From positions 1,178,001 through 1,242,000 of the forward strand of contig NZ_CP009355.1 of NCBI RefSeq assembly GCF_000772105.1: 64,000 nt of DNA, given 5' to 3'. Shown here piece by piece: positions 55,564-63,295 of this stretch (positions are counted from its first letter, which is position 1; each line of letters begins with the position of its first letter). The stretch is from Vibrio tubiashii ATCC 19109 (GTDB lineage: Bacteria; Pseudomonadota; Gammaproteobacteria; Enterobacterales; Vibrionaceae). The position numbers and the translations under genes are program-made. The notes below the pieces were generated by a model. It did no database searches, was not told the DNA's origin, and saw nothing but the letters and a program-made list of their open reading frames with translations.

Positions 55564-57291
55564 TTACCTTTTACGCCATGCTTGCGTTTTGTTTTCTAAC
55601 CATTTGCCTAACGTCATGTGTGCTAACTTAGCGACAGCAGCAGAGCTCATGATCATCACTGCCATCGCTGCGGCTGCACCTGTCTGTCCTGCATCATCCA
55701 TATTTAATACTGACACAGAAGCAGGGATAGTTTCCGTAGAGTAGATAAATACTACCGCAGAAGTGGTGGTTAATGCATTAATAAACAAATAGGTAGCGAT
55801 ATCTAGAGTCGCAGGAACGCAAACTGGTAGCGTCACCTTAAAAAACAACTTGTACTGAGGTAGCTTGACTGAAGCCGCTGTCGCTTCAATCTCACTCGGA
55901 ATTTGCTTAAGCGCGGTTACCGCTGTCATATGACCTACGGTGTAATAGTGAACCACGGTGTTGATAACAAGAAACGCCATGCCGCCATATAAAACACTGA
56001 GTGGGTTATTGGCATCATTAAAATAGAAGATATACCCCAACCCCAGTACCATTCCCGGTACTGCCATTGGAACAACGCTGAGCATTTGCATGGCTTGTCG
56101 AACAGGTGCAAACGCCCGCCCTTTCTCAATACAGTACGCACCAACAAAAATAATCGCTGTACCAATAATGGCTGTCCATGTTGCGAGTGTGAGCGAGTTA
56201 AAGTATGGAGACCAACCATAGGTACTCATTTCAGCAAAGTTGTAGTTGTTCAGCGTCAGTACCTTATTCCAAGGCCAGAAGGTCACCAATGAGCCATATA
56301 CTGCCATCCCAAGTACCACAATCACCGCGGCAGAAATCACCAAACAATAGGCAAAACAGATCCCGTCTCTGACTTTATTAGGCTCAGGTTGGTAAGGGAC
56401 AGAGCGAGTATCAAATAGGCTTTTTTGTTTCTTTTGTACCCAGCGGTCAGCGACAAACGCGAGCAAGGCAGGCATTAACAGTAAAATACTGGTCACCGCA
56501 CCCATAGAGAAGTTTTGCTGCCCGACGACTTGCTTGAAAATATCTGTCGCCAGAACGTTGTAATTTCCGCCGATCACTTTAGGCACACCAAAATCACACA
56601 CAACCAGAGTGAACACGACAATCAAGGTACTGATCAGGCCGTACTTAGCAGCCGGAAGAGTGACGACAAAGAAAGTCTTGAACGGTGACGTTTTTAAAGC
56701 TCGCGCCGCTTCATACAATCTCGCATCCGAGGTTCTCAATGAGGTGGTAAGTATCATCAGGGCATGAGGGAAGGTCCAAAAGATCAGACCTAGCGAGATG
56801 CCCACCAAGCCGTAGACTGAGTGACCACCGAGCAACTCTTTAGCGATACCTTGATTGCCAAACAAAAAGATAAGACTGATTGCAGGAAGCAACGACGGTG
56901 CCAAAATAGGAGCTGTACCCAGCATGTGAAACATTCCTTTCATTGGCATGCACGATCTCGTCAGTGCGTAGGCATAACCAAAAGCGAGTACGCCTACAAC
57001 GGCAGTCACCAGAAGTCCTAATGTAAATGTGTTGCCAACAGAGTACCAAAGGCTGTTATTGGCAAAATAGGTAGCAAAGTTCTCTAACCCAACAAATTCG
57101 CCACTGTTGTTCTGAACACTTTTTGTCAGCATCGCCCATAGAGGCATCACAATAAAAATTGCTAGCGCTGAAAATAGGAACGCCAATAAGCCAAATAGGA
57201 CTAGGTTATCTTTACTGACCCTGTGCAAAAGGGATGAAGGACGAAATGAGCGAGAGTTAACTCCAGAGTTGTACATAGTTCTGCTTTCCAT
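55564..57291 (-). CDS. phnU: 2-aminoethylphosphonate ABC transporter permease, double-domain (PhnU type)
   Basis: About 575 aa, a fusion of two six-segment ABC permease halves. Each half has an EAA loop: EAARALKTSPFKTFFVVTLP in the first and EATAASVKLPQYKLFFKVTLP in the second, so one chain can fill the whole membrane dimer. ATG 57291 starts 10 bases after the phnT stop with AAGG upstream; an overlapping start at 57327 is open but unlikely. Moves AEP or related phosphonates with PhnS and PhnT. Confidence 0.88.
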   Translation of the reverse strand: MESRTMYNSGVNSRSFRPSSLLHRVSKDNLVLFGLLAFLFSALAIFIVMPLWAMLTKSVQNNSGEFVGLENFATYFANNSLWYSVGNTFTLGLLVTAVVGVLAFGYAYALTRSCMPMKGMFHMLGTAPILAPSLLPAISLIFLFGNQGIAKELLGGHSVYGLVGISLGLIFWTFPHALMILTTSLRTSDARLYEAARALKTSPFKTFFVVTLPAAKYGLISTLIVVFTLVVCDFGVPKVIGGNYNVLATDIFKQVVGQQNFSMGAVTSILLLMPALLAFVADRWVQKKQKSLFDTRSVPYQPEPNKVRDGICFAYCLVISAAVIVVLGMAVYGSLVTFWPWNKVLTLNNYNFAEMSTYGWSPYFNSLTLATWTAIIGTAIIFVGAYCIEKGRAFAPVRQAMQMLSVVPMAVPGMVLGLGYIFYFNDANNPLSVLYGGMAFLVINTVVHYYTVGHMTAVTALKQIPSEIEATAASVKLPQYKLFFKVTLPVCVPATLDIATYLFINALTTTSAVVFIYSTETIPASVSVLNMDDAGQTGAAAAMAVMIMSSAAVAKLAHMTLGKWLENKTQAWRKR

Positions 57292-57301
57292 TAGTGATAC
57301 C

Positions 57302-58414
57302 TTAAGCCGCAATTGCTTTAGTGCCATTCGGGCTTAACGTTGGGTATGCACGTACCCCCTGTTTTGAGAACTGAATGTATCGAATATCGCCAATACGCAG
57401 CTTCTGCTCGGTGACCACTTCGCCAGCGACATCGATAAAGATCGGCGCGGCTTGTTTGTCATGCTGAAGTTCACACTCAAAGCGATAAAACGCACCGAGG
57501 AACTCTCTGTCTCGGATCTTCACAGGTAGAGCATTATTAAATTGCTCGGCAAAACGGATGCTTTCTGGGCGTATTGCCAGATCAAAGCAATCCCCTCTCA
57601 CTACTTGCTTGTTTTCAATAACAGGAGCGGGAATAAGCGACTCAGCGATACGTAGTTGAGTATCAGTCGCTGCGGAGGCAGAAATAAAATTCATGCTGCC
57701 AACAAACTCAGCAACAAAACGAGTAGCAGGGTGTTGATAGATCTCTTGTGGCGTGCCCACTTGCTCAATGACGCCATGATTCATCACAACGATTCTGTCA
57801 GCCATAGATAGCGCTTCATCTTGGTCATGAGTCACCATTATTGTGGTGATACCCAGTTTGCGTTGAAGTTTGCAAATCTCATCTCTAAGGTGAACACGAA
57901 CTTTGGCATCAAGCGCCGAGAGAGGTTCATCAAGAAGCAATAACCCTGGGGACAAGGCTAACGCCCTCGCAAGGGCAACACGCTGCTGCTGACCACCAGA
58001 CAATTGGTTAGGATACTTTTCACCAGAAGTCGGTAAACCAATCATATCAAGCCAATAATCAACCTTTTCTAAGGCTTGTTGATTGGTCATCCCTTGGTTC
58101 TTCAATCCGATGGCAATATTCTCTTGCACGGTAAGATTTGGAAATAGCGCATACGATTGAAAAACAATACCAAAATCGCGTTTTTCCGGAGGGAGGAAGG
58201 TTGTCTCTTGTCCATCTTGATAGATGCCACCTGAAGTCGGTAGGTCAAGGCCAGCGATAGCTCGTAGTAGGGTCGTTTTGCCGCAGCCAGAAGGGCCAAG
58301 AAAACAGACAAACTCGCCCTTCTCTATTGCCAGTGAAATTTGCTTTAACGCAGTGAACTGGCCAAATTGCTTCACTACATTTTCAATTTGTAAGTAAGGT
58401 TGGTTAGTTGACAT
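57302..58414 (-). CDS. phnT: 2-aminoethylphosphonate ABC transporter ATP-binding protein
   Basis: It is 370 aa. Walker A GPSGCGKTT, Q-loop FQSYALFP, signature LSGGQQQRVALARAL, Walker B LLLLDEPLSALDA and switch His in MVTHDQDEAL. The C-terminal 130 residues are a TOBE-type regulatory domain, usual for the Fe3+/spermidine/phosphonate group. GGAGAG lies 7 bases before ATG 58414, and a TGGTATATACCA palindrome overlaps the leader just upstream. First gene of phnT-phnU-phnR-EamA. Confidence 0.92.
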   Translation of the reverse strand: MSTNQPYLQIENVVKQFGQFTALKQISLAIEKGEFVCFLGPSGCGKTTLLRAIAGLDLPTSGGIYQDGQETTFLPPEKRDFGIVFQSYALFPNLTVQENIAIGLKNQGMTNQQALEKVDYWLDMIGLPTSGEKYPNQLSGGQQQRVALARALALSPGLLLLDEPLSALDAKVRVHLRDEICKLQRKLGITTIMVTHDQDEALSMADRIVVMNHGVIEQVGTPQEIYQHPATRFVAEFVGSMNFISASAATDTQLRIAESLIPAPVIENKQVVRGDCFDLAIRPESIRFAEQFNNALPVKIRDREFLGAFYRFECELQHDKQAAPIFIDVAGEVVTEQKLRIGDIRYIQFSKQGVRAYPTLSPNGTKAIAA

Positions 58415-58429
58415 AACACACTCTCCAAA

Positions 58430-58441
58430 TGGTATATACCA
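58430..58441. promoter_or_regulatory. Putative PhnR operator, phnT site
   Basis: TGGTATATACCA, a perfect 12-base palindrome, 16 bases before the phnT start codon. Same TGGT-N4-ACCA frame as two sites near phnS and phnW. Confidence 0.7.
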
Positions 58442-58569
58442 ACCTTAAATCTGGTTTGTTTCAGCGGCATGACAAATTTATAGAGCAAAGATGACAATAA
58501 AATGAATTCACTCGGTCAGCCTATTGTCTGTAACCGAACAATTAGCGAGGTCAATCTACGCCCTAAAGT

Positions 58570-58974
58570 TCACAACTCAAGAGACATTTTAAAGTATGGA
58601 ATTTCCCCTTTGTAAAAGCGCTCACCTTGTTTACTCATACCGAATTTGAGATAGATACCCAGTGCTGATTCACGTGCATCACACCAAAAAAGTGTCGCCT
58701 GAAAATCTCGAATTTCGCTCAACATGGTTTCCAACATCATTGAGCCTATACCCTGTCCTTGATACTCAGGCAAAACAGCAAATTTGCGTAGTCGAGCTTC
58801 ATCTTGCTCAACAAAGATCGATGCGACACCGACTAACTGATCTCCGATAAAGCCTCCGTAGTGAAAGCCAAATTCATCTTCTGCCACGCGACAAAACTCC
58901 AGACTCTTTGTCGGCCATAACACCGCATGCCTGAGCGCGAGTGTTTGTTCTGCTGTAACTCTTTCTACTCTCAT
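58570..58974 (-). CDS. GNAT-family N-acetyltransferase
   Basis: It is 134 aa. LRHAVLWPTKSLEFC at the front, the acetyl-CoA loop LPEYQGQGIGSMML and the C-terminal YLKFGMSKQGERFY are typical of a small GNAT branch. It sits between phnS and phnT, where transporter genes would usually adjoin. It does not resemble PhnO (aminoalkylphosphonate acetyltransferase) beyond the fold, so a role in AEP use is not supported. AAGGA lies 5 bases before ATG 58974, and an array of 8-bp repeats ends 5 bases before that site. Confidence 0.88.
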   Translation of the reverse strand: MRVERVTAEQTLALRHAVLWPTKSLEFCRVAEDEFGFHYGGFIGDQLVGVASIFVEQDEARLRKFAVLPEYQGQGIGSMMLETMLSEIRDFQATLFWCDARESALGIYLKFGMSKQGERFYKGEIPYFKMSLEL

Positions 58975-58991
58975 GATGCTTTCCTTGCCCT

Positions 58992-59065
58992 CCAGTTATC
59001 CAGTTATCCAGTTATCCAGTTATCCAGTTATCCAGTTATCCAGTTATCCAGTTATCCAGTTATCC
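58992..59065. repeat. Tandem array of an 8-bp unit (CCAGTTAT), nine copies
   Basis: Nine perfect copies of CCAGTTAT plus CC (on the minus strand ATAACTGG), directly upstream of the GNAT ribosome binding site. A unit of 8 and TAA in every frame rule out coding. Perfect copies suggest active slippage or recent expansion. Confidence 0.97.
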
Positions 59066-59095
59066 TAATTTGCCCTTAACTTCCCTGAAAAGCAA

Positions 59096-59121
59096 AAAGG
59101 AGAGCAACTCTGCTCTCCTTT
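59096..59121 (-). terminator. Terminator of phnS, displaced by an inserted element
   Basis: AAAGGAGAGCA / TGCTCTCCTTT with a 4-base loop; on the minus strand a T run (CCTTTTTG) follows. It lies beyond the 279-bp element, about 300 bases from the phnS stop. Confidence 0.8.
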
Positions 59122-59137
59122 GTTATCTCAATAACTA

Positions 59138-59416
59138 GGGTCTGTTGACCTTTTGCGGTTAAATTTTGTTCGAGATAAAAGCGTTTTAATCGCGGCGAGT
59201 GGCGGACGGCTAGTTGTTTGTCGCCTAGTCATTCTAAGCAAAACACCTCTCAACAAAGAGTAAAACGCTTTTAGCCGAACCCTTCGGGCAGCGTTTGTGG
59301 CTCCTTTCTGCTGTGTTATCGGCTTATCAGGTAGAGCAACTACAATTCAAAGCCTCTGCCTTGCATAAAGAACCCACAAACTGCTGCAAAAATCAGCTCA
59401 AAAGGTCAACAGACCC
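59138..59416. mobile_element. MITE-like element with 18-bp inverted ends, TA flanked
   Basis: Perfect terminal inverted repeats GGGTCTGTTGACCTTTTG (59138-59155) and its complement (59399-59416), flanked on both sides by TA as expected for a target duplication. The 279-bp body has no supported gene. Inside, TAAAAGCGTTTTA (59176-59188) has its exact complement at 59261-59273, and GCAGCGTTTGTGG near 59290 nearly pairs with CCACAAACTGCTGC near 59374, so it can fold into two large stems. It is probably mobilised in trans by a TA-targeting transposase (IS630/Tc1 type would fit). Confidence 0.85.
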
Positions 59417-59424
59417 TAATCAGC

Positions 59425-60432
59425 TTATGATTTTGGCTCTGATTTAGCGTCAAATTTCGCCGACCAAGCCGCTAGGATATCCGCTCGCTTGCTGCCCATC
59501 TGAGCAAAGTCCATCTTAGCCATATTCGCTTCTACATTCGGGAAGTTAGACACAATTGCTTTCACATCTTTGTGACCAACTACTGGGTACATCTCTATAT
59601 AAAGCTCATTGGCTGCTTTCGAAATAGACCAATCAACTACGCGCTTAGCTGCGTCAGACTCTTTCACTAAGCCAACCGCTTCTGATTCCCAACCAATGCC
59701 TTTAGGCGTGATCACCGCTAAAGGAGCACCTTGTGTTTTTAGCTTAGCGCCACGGCTTGCCATTGAAATACCAATCGCAACTTCACCCATGCCTGCTTGT
59801 ACACATGGTTTAGAACCGGAATGCGTGTAGTGTGCAATGTTCTTATCTAGATCACGCATGTAGTTCCACGCTTTGTCTTCACCCATATTTTGCAACCAAG
59901 CTGAGACTTGCATATAGCCAGTCCCTGAAGAAGCTGGGTTAGGCATTGCGATATGACCTTTGTATACAGGTTTAGTCAGATCTTGCCAAGATGTCGGTTT
60001 TGGCAGGTTTAGCTGCTTAGCAACCGCTTCGTTAAAACAGACCGCGTTAAAGAATGCGTCGTTACCAAACCAAGCTTGGTTTGATTGCGGGTCATTCAAA
60101 CTGGCATTTAGCTGATCCAGACCTTTCGGCGTGTATGGCTGTAGAAGACCTTCTTCTTTTAGTAACGCCATCGAAGAACCTGCCAAACCCCAAACAACTT
60201 CAGCACGCGGGTTGTTTTTTTCTGCCAGTAGCTTAGCAGTCATGATGCCTGTAGAATCACGAACCCATTTGATTTTGATATCAGGGTTTTCTTTTTCAAA
60301 AGCATTTTTGTACTTTGCCAGAATGTCAGTTTCGAAAGCCGTGTAAACCGTCACTTCCTGTGCTGCCATTGCGTTTGTTGCCAGCAGAGAAACAAGTGCA
60401 GCTAGCGATCCTTTCATCAAACGGTTTTTCAT
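59425..60432 (-). CDS. phnS: 2-aminoethylphosphonate ABC transporter substrate-binding protein
   Basis: About 335 aa. Signal peptide MKNRLMKGSLAALVSLLATNAMAA, then an iron/phosphonate-type periplasmic binding fold (VTVYTAFETDILAKYKNAFEKE, NPASSGTGYMQVSAWLQNMG, SWQDLTKPVYKGHIAMPNP). Of tandem ATGs 60435 and 60432 the second is better spaced from GGAG. It is divergent from phnW and read separately from phnT/phnU, which lie beyond an inserted block. Confidence 0.9.
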   Translation of the reverse strand: MKNRLMKGSLAALVSLLATNAMAAQEVTVYTAFETDILAKYKNAFEKENPDIKIKWVRDSTGIMTAKLLAEKNNPRAEVVWGLAGSSMALLKEEGLLQPYTPKGLDQLNASLNDPQSNQAWFGNDAFFNAVCFNEAVAKQLNLPKPTSWQDLTKPVYKGHIAMPNPASSGTGYMQVSAWLQNMGEDKAWNYMRDLDKNIAHYTHSGSKPCVQAGMGEVAIGISMASRGAKLKTQGAPLAVITPKGIGWESEAVGLVKESDAAKRVVDWSISKAANELYIEMYPVVGHKDVKAIVSNFPNVEANMAKMDFAQMGSKRADILAAWSAKFDAKSEPKS

Positions 60433-60484
60433 CATCTTCTCCAATTAAGACTATTACGTTTGTTAAACCTTGCCGAGTTAGCAT

Positions 60485-60496
60485 TGGTCTGTACCA
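60485..60496. promoter_or_regulatory. Putative PhnR operator, phnS site
   Basis: TGGTCTGTACCA, TGGT-N4-ACCA, 53 bases before the phnS start codon in the phnS/phnW divergent gap. Confidence 0.65.
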
Positions 60497-60682
60497 GTTG
60501 ACGTAATACACCCTAAAAGCGCTTTATTACGATTCAATGAACAAAAAATGGCACTTTTTTAAAGAATTGACGAAAAACTGTGCGCAATTTTGCCGGCGAA
60601 TTTTTCATATGAAAGTTTTATTAAATTCGACTTTCTGACCTTTACTGTTGTTTTTTCCTCTTGCTAAAGTAAATCCAAATTC

Positions 60683-60694
60683 TGGTGTAGACCA
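60683..60694. promoter_or_regulatory. Putative PhnR operator, phnW site
   Basis: TGGTGTAGACCA, TGGT-N4-ACCA, 24 bases before the phnW start codon. Closest of the three to the known DasR/NagR-type box. Confidence 0.7.
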
Positions 60695-60718
60695 AAAATA
60701 GTTAAAATGGAAATCGAG

Positions 60719-61822
60719 ATGAAAAACGAATACCTACTGCTGACTCCGGGTCCTTTATCGACATCTGAAACCGTTCGCGAAGCCATGCTTAAAGATTGGT
60801 GTACTTGGGATGATGACTACAACAAAGACATCGTAGAAGTTATCCGCACTAAGCTGGTGAAACTCGCAACAGAGCAAGATGGCTACACTAGCGTACTGAT
60901 GCAAGGTAGTGGTACAGCATCTGTAGAAGCGACAATTGGCAGCGCGATTGGCAAAGATGGCAAATTGTTGGTTGTTGACAACGGCGCATACGGCGCACGT
61001 ATTGCTCAAATTGCTGAGTATCTAAATATCCCATGCCATGTAGTTTCCCCAGGCGAAACATCACAGCCACACTTGAACGAGGTGGAAACTGCATTGGCAT
61101 CGGATCCTACCATCACCCATGTAGCGATTGTTCACTGCGAAACCACAACAGGCATGCTTAACCCAATTGAAGCTTTTGCGTCGACGGCAAAAGCGCACGG
61201 CAAAGTGGTGATTCTCGATGCAATGTCGAGCTTTGGTGGGATTCCTATCGATATCGCAAAGCTCAATATCGACTTTATGATCAGCTCTGCAAACAAATGT
61301 ATTCAAGGCGTACCGGGTTTTGGCTTTGTAATCGCAAAACAAACTGAGCTAGAAAAATGCAAAGGTCAGGCACGCTCTTTAAGCCTTGATCTATACGACC
61401 AATGGCACTGTATGGAAGCGAACCACGGTAAATGGCGTTTCACGTCTCCAACACACACGGTTCGCGCTTTCTACCAAGCTTTGTTAGAGCTTGAGCAAGA
61501 AGGCGGTGTCGAAGCGCGTCACAACCGTTACCAGACTAACCAGAAAACACTGGTTGCGGGTATGCGCTCTCTCGGCTTTGAACCACTACTAAATGATGAG
61601 CTTCATTCACCAATCATCACCTCTTTCTACTCTCCAACACACAGTGACTACCAGTTCAAAGAGTTCTACACCCGTTTGAAGGAACAAGGTTTTGTGATTT
61701 ATCCGGGTAAGGTATCGAACGCAGATTGCTTCCGTATCGGCAACATTGGCGAAGTTTACCCTGCGGATATTGAGCGCCTAATCGGTGCGATTGAAAAAGC
61801 CATGTACTGGCAAGTTGCTTAA
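60719..61822 (+). CDS. phnW: 2-aminoethylphosphonate--pyruvate transaminase
   Basis: PLP enzyme: AEP + pyruvate gives phosphonoacetaldehyde + L-alanine. About 367 aa. [18 protein letters not shown] at the front, [44 protein letters not shown] (Asp for the pyridine ring) and the PLP lysine near 193 in [18 protein letters not shown] 60719 follows GGAAATCGAG; an in-frame ATG at 60707 lacks a site. First gene of phnW-pbfA-phnX. Confidence 0.96.
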   Translation: MKNEYLLLTPGPLSTSETVREAMLKDWCTWDDDYNKDIVEVIRTKLVKLATEQDGYTSVLMQGSGTASVEATIGSAIGKDGKLLVVDNGAYGARIAQIAEYLNIPCHVVSPGETSQPHLNEVETALASDPTITHVAIVHCETTTGMLNPIEAFASTAKAHGKVVILDAMSSFGGIPIDIAKLNIDFMISSANKCIQGVPGFGFVIAKQTELEKCKGQARSLSLDLYDQWHCMEANHGKWRFTSPTHTVRAFYQALLELEQEGGVEARHNRYQTNQKTLVAGMRSLGFEPLLNDELHSPIITSFYSPTHSDYQFKEFYTRLKEQGFVIYPGKVSNADCFRIGNIGEVYPADIERLIGAIEKAMYWQVA

Positions 61823-61847
61823 ATAGCCTTCAGGAAGAGATAGCGTT

Positions 61848-63227
61848 ATGACTGAAAATGTACAACCGACCCACTTCCGTAGCGAAGGTGATGTCAACAC
61901 GACACCAGCGCGCCAAGCTTGGAATGCATCGATGGACGACGAACGCACGCAAGCATTGTTGAAGCGAGATTCCGATGTGTTTCTGCATCAGGCTATGTCG
62001 ACGCCTTGTCTCGATACATTAGAAGCAGCAGAAGGCATCTACATCCAAGATTCGACGGGCAAAAAGTACATGGATTTCCATGGCAATAATGTTCACCAGT
62101 TGGGTTACGGACATCCACATGTGATTAAACGTGTGCAAGAGCAAATTGCCAAGTTGCCGTTTTCACCACGCCGTTTTACTAACCAAACTGCAATTGAATG
62201 CGCTGAGAAGCTAACGCAAATCTGTGGTGGTGCGTTGAATCGTGTGTTGTTTGCGCCGGGTGGCACATCTGCCGTTGGTATGGCACTGAAACTGGCGCGT
62301 CACATCACGGGCAACTACAAGGTCGTCTCTTTATGGGACTCTTTCCATGGTGCGTCACTGGATGCTATCTCTGTTGGTGGTGAAGCCTGCTTCCGTCAAG
62401 GTATGGGCCCACTAATGGCAGGCGTAGAACGCATACCACCAGCAGTATCTTACCGAGGCGCCCTTCCATCACCAGACGGCAGCGACGTGCATTACGCCGA
62501 CTACCTTGAGTACGTGATTGAGAAAGAAGGCGGTGTCGGGGCGTTTATCGCCGAAGCAGTTCGCAACACCGATGTTCAAGTGCCAAGTAAAGCCTACTGG
62601 AAACGCATCCGTGAGATCTGTGATAAACATAATGTGATGCTGATTATCGATGACATTCCCAACGGAATGGGTCGCAGCGGCGAATGGTTTACCTATCAAG
62701 CTTACGATATTGAGCCAGACATTCTGTGTATTGGTAAAGGTTTAGGCGGAGGCTTAGTGCCTATCGCCGCTATGATCACCAAAGATAAATACAACACTGC
62801 TGAGCAAATCTCGATGGGCCATTATACCCATGAGAAAAGCCCAATCGGCTGCGCGGCGGCACTGGCAACCATGGAAGCGATAGAGCAAGACGGCTTGCTA
62901 GACAAAGCCAAAGCCGACAGCCAGTTCATGCGTGACAAGCTGCTACAAATGAAAGCCAAATACCCAGTAATTGGCGATGTGCGCGGCATCGGCATGCTTT
63001 GGGGTATTGAACTGGTCACCGACCATGAGAGCAAGCAACGCGCCTATGACGAAGCCGAAGCCGTGCTCTACCAATGCCTTAACCATGGTATGAGCTTTAA
63101 GGTGTCGCAAGGCAATGTGATCCAGCTTAGCCCACCGCTGATCATCACTCGCGAACAACTGACAGAAGCCTTAGCCATCTTCGAAGAAGCGATCGCCAAA
63201 GTGTGCAAAGACCTTAACTACTATTAA
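61848..63227 (+). CDS. pbfA: (R)-1-hydroxy-2-aminoethylphosphonate ammonia-lyase
   Basis: Class III aminotransferase fold, 459 aa, with PLP lysine 297 in [16 protein letters not shown] and Asp in [14 protein letters not shown]. Proteins of this type between phnW and phnX were shown (PbfA, first studied in Vibrio splendidus) to eliminate ammonia from (R)-1-hydroxy-AEP, giving phosphonoacetaldehyde for PhnX. The gene position, length and species range match, so I assign that role; a plain aminotransferase cannot be excluded without alignment. AGGAAGAG lies upstream of ATG 61848, 25 bases after phnW. Confidence 0.87.
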   Translation: MTENVQPTHFRSEGDVNTTPARQAWNASMDDERTQALLKRDSDVFLHQAMSTPCLDTLEAAEGIYIQDSTGKKYMDFHGNNVHQLGYGHPHVIKRVQEQIAKLPFSPRRFTNQTAIECAEKLTQICGGALNRVLFAPGGTSAVGMALKLARHITGNYKVVSLWDSFHGASLDAISVGGEACFRQGMGPLMAGVERIPPAVSYRGALPSPDGSDVHYADYLEYVIEKEGGVGAFIAEAVRNTDVQVPSKAYWKRIREICDKHNVMLIIDDIPNGMGRSGEWFTYQAYDIEPDILCIGKGLGGGLVPIAAMITKDKYNTAEQISMGHYTHEKSPIGCAAALATMEAIEQDGLLDKAKADSQFMRDKLLQMKAKYPVIGDVRGIGMLWGIELVTDHESKQRAYDEAEAVLYQCLNHGMSFKVSQGNVIQLSPPLIITREQLTEALAIFEEAIAKVCKDLNYY

Positions 63228-63241
63228 TCACTCAAATTATC

Positions 63242-63275
63242 CAAAGTGCCGTAAAAGCAATGACTTGGCACTTTG
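63242..63275 (+). promoter_or_regulatory. Intercistronic hairpin between pbfA and phnX
   Basis: CAAAGTGCC / GGCACTTTG, perfect 9-bp stem with a 16-base loop. No T run follows, so it looks more like an RNA-stability or processing stem than a terminator. Confidence 0.5.
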
Positions 63276-63295
63276 TCAAACAAAAAGGATTCAAC

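Noticed and set aside
58570..58974. GNAT gene as PhnO, the aminoalkylphosphonate acetyltransferase
   Set aside because: Tempting because of its place in the phn locus, but the sequence lacks resemblance to PhnO apart from the acetyl-CoA loop, and the gene lies in an apparently inserted block without a TGGT-N4-ACCA site.
58992..59065. CRISPR array
   Set aside because: The units are 8 bp and directly joined with no spacers, so this is a simple satellite.
59138..59416. Complete insertion sequence or small RNA gene
   Set aside because: Too short and without any transposase frame; promoter and RNA status cannot be shown, so it is kept as a MITE-like element.
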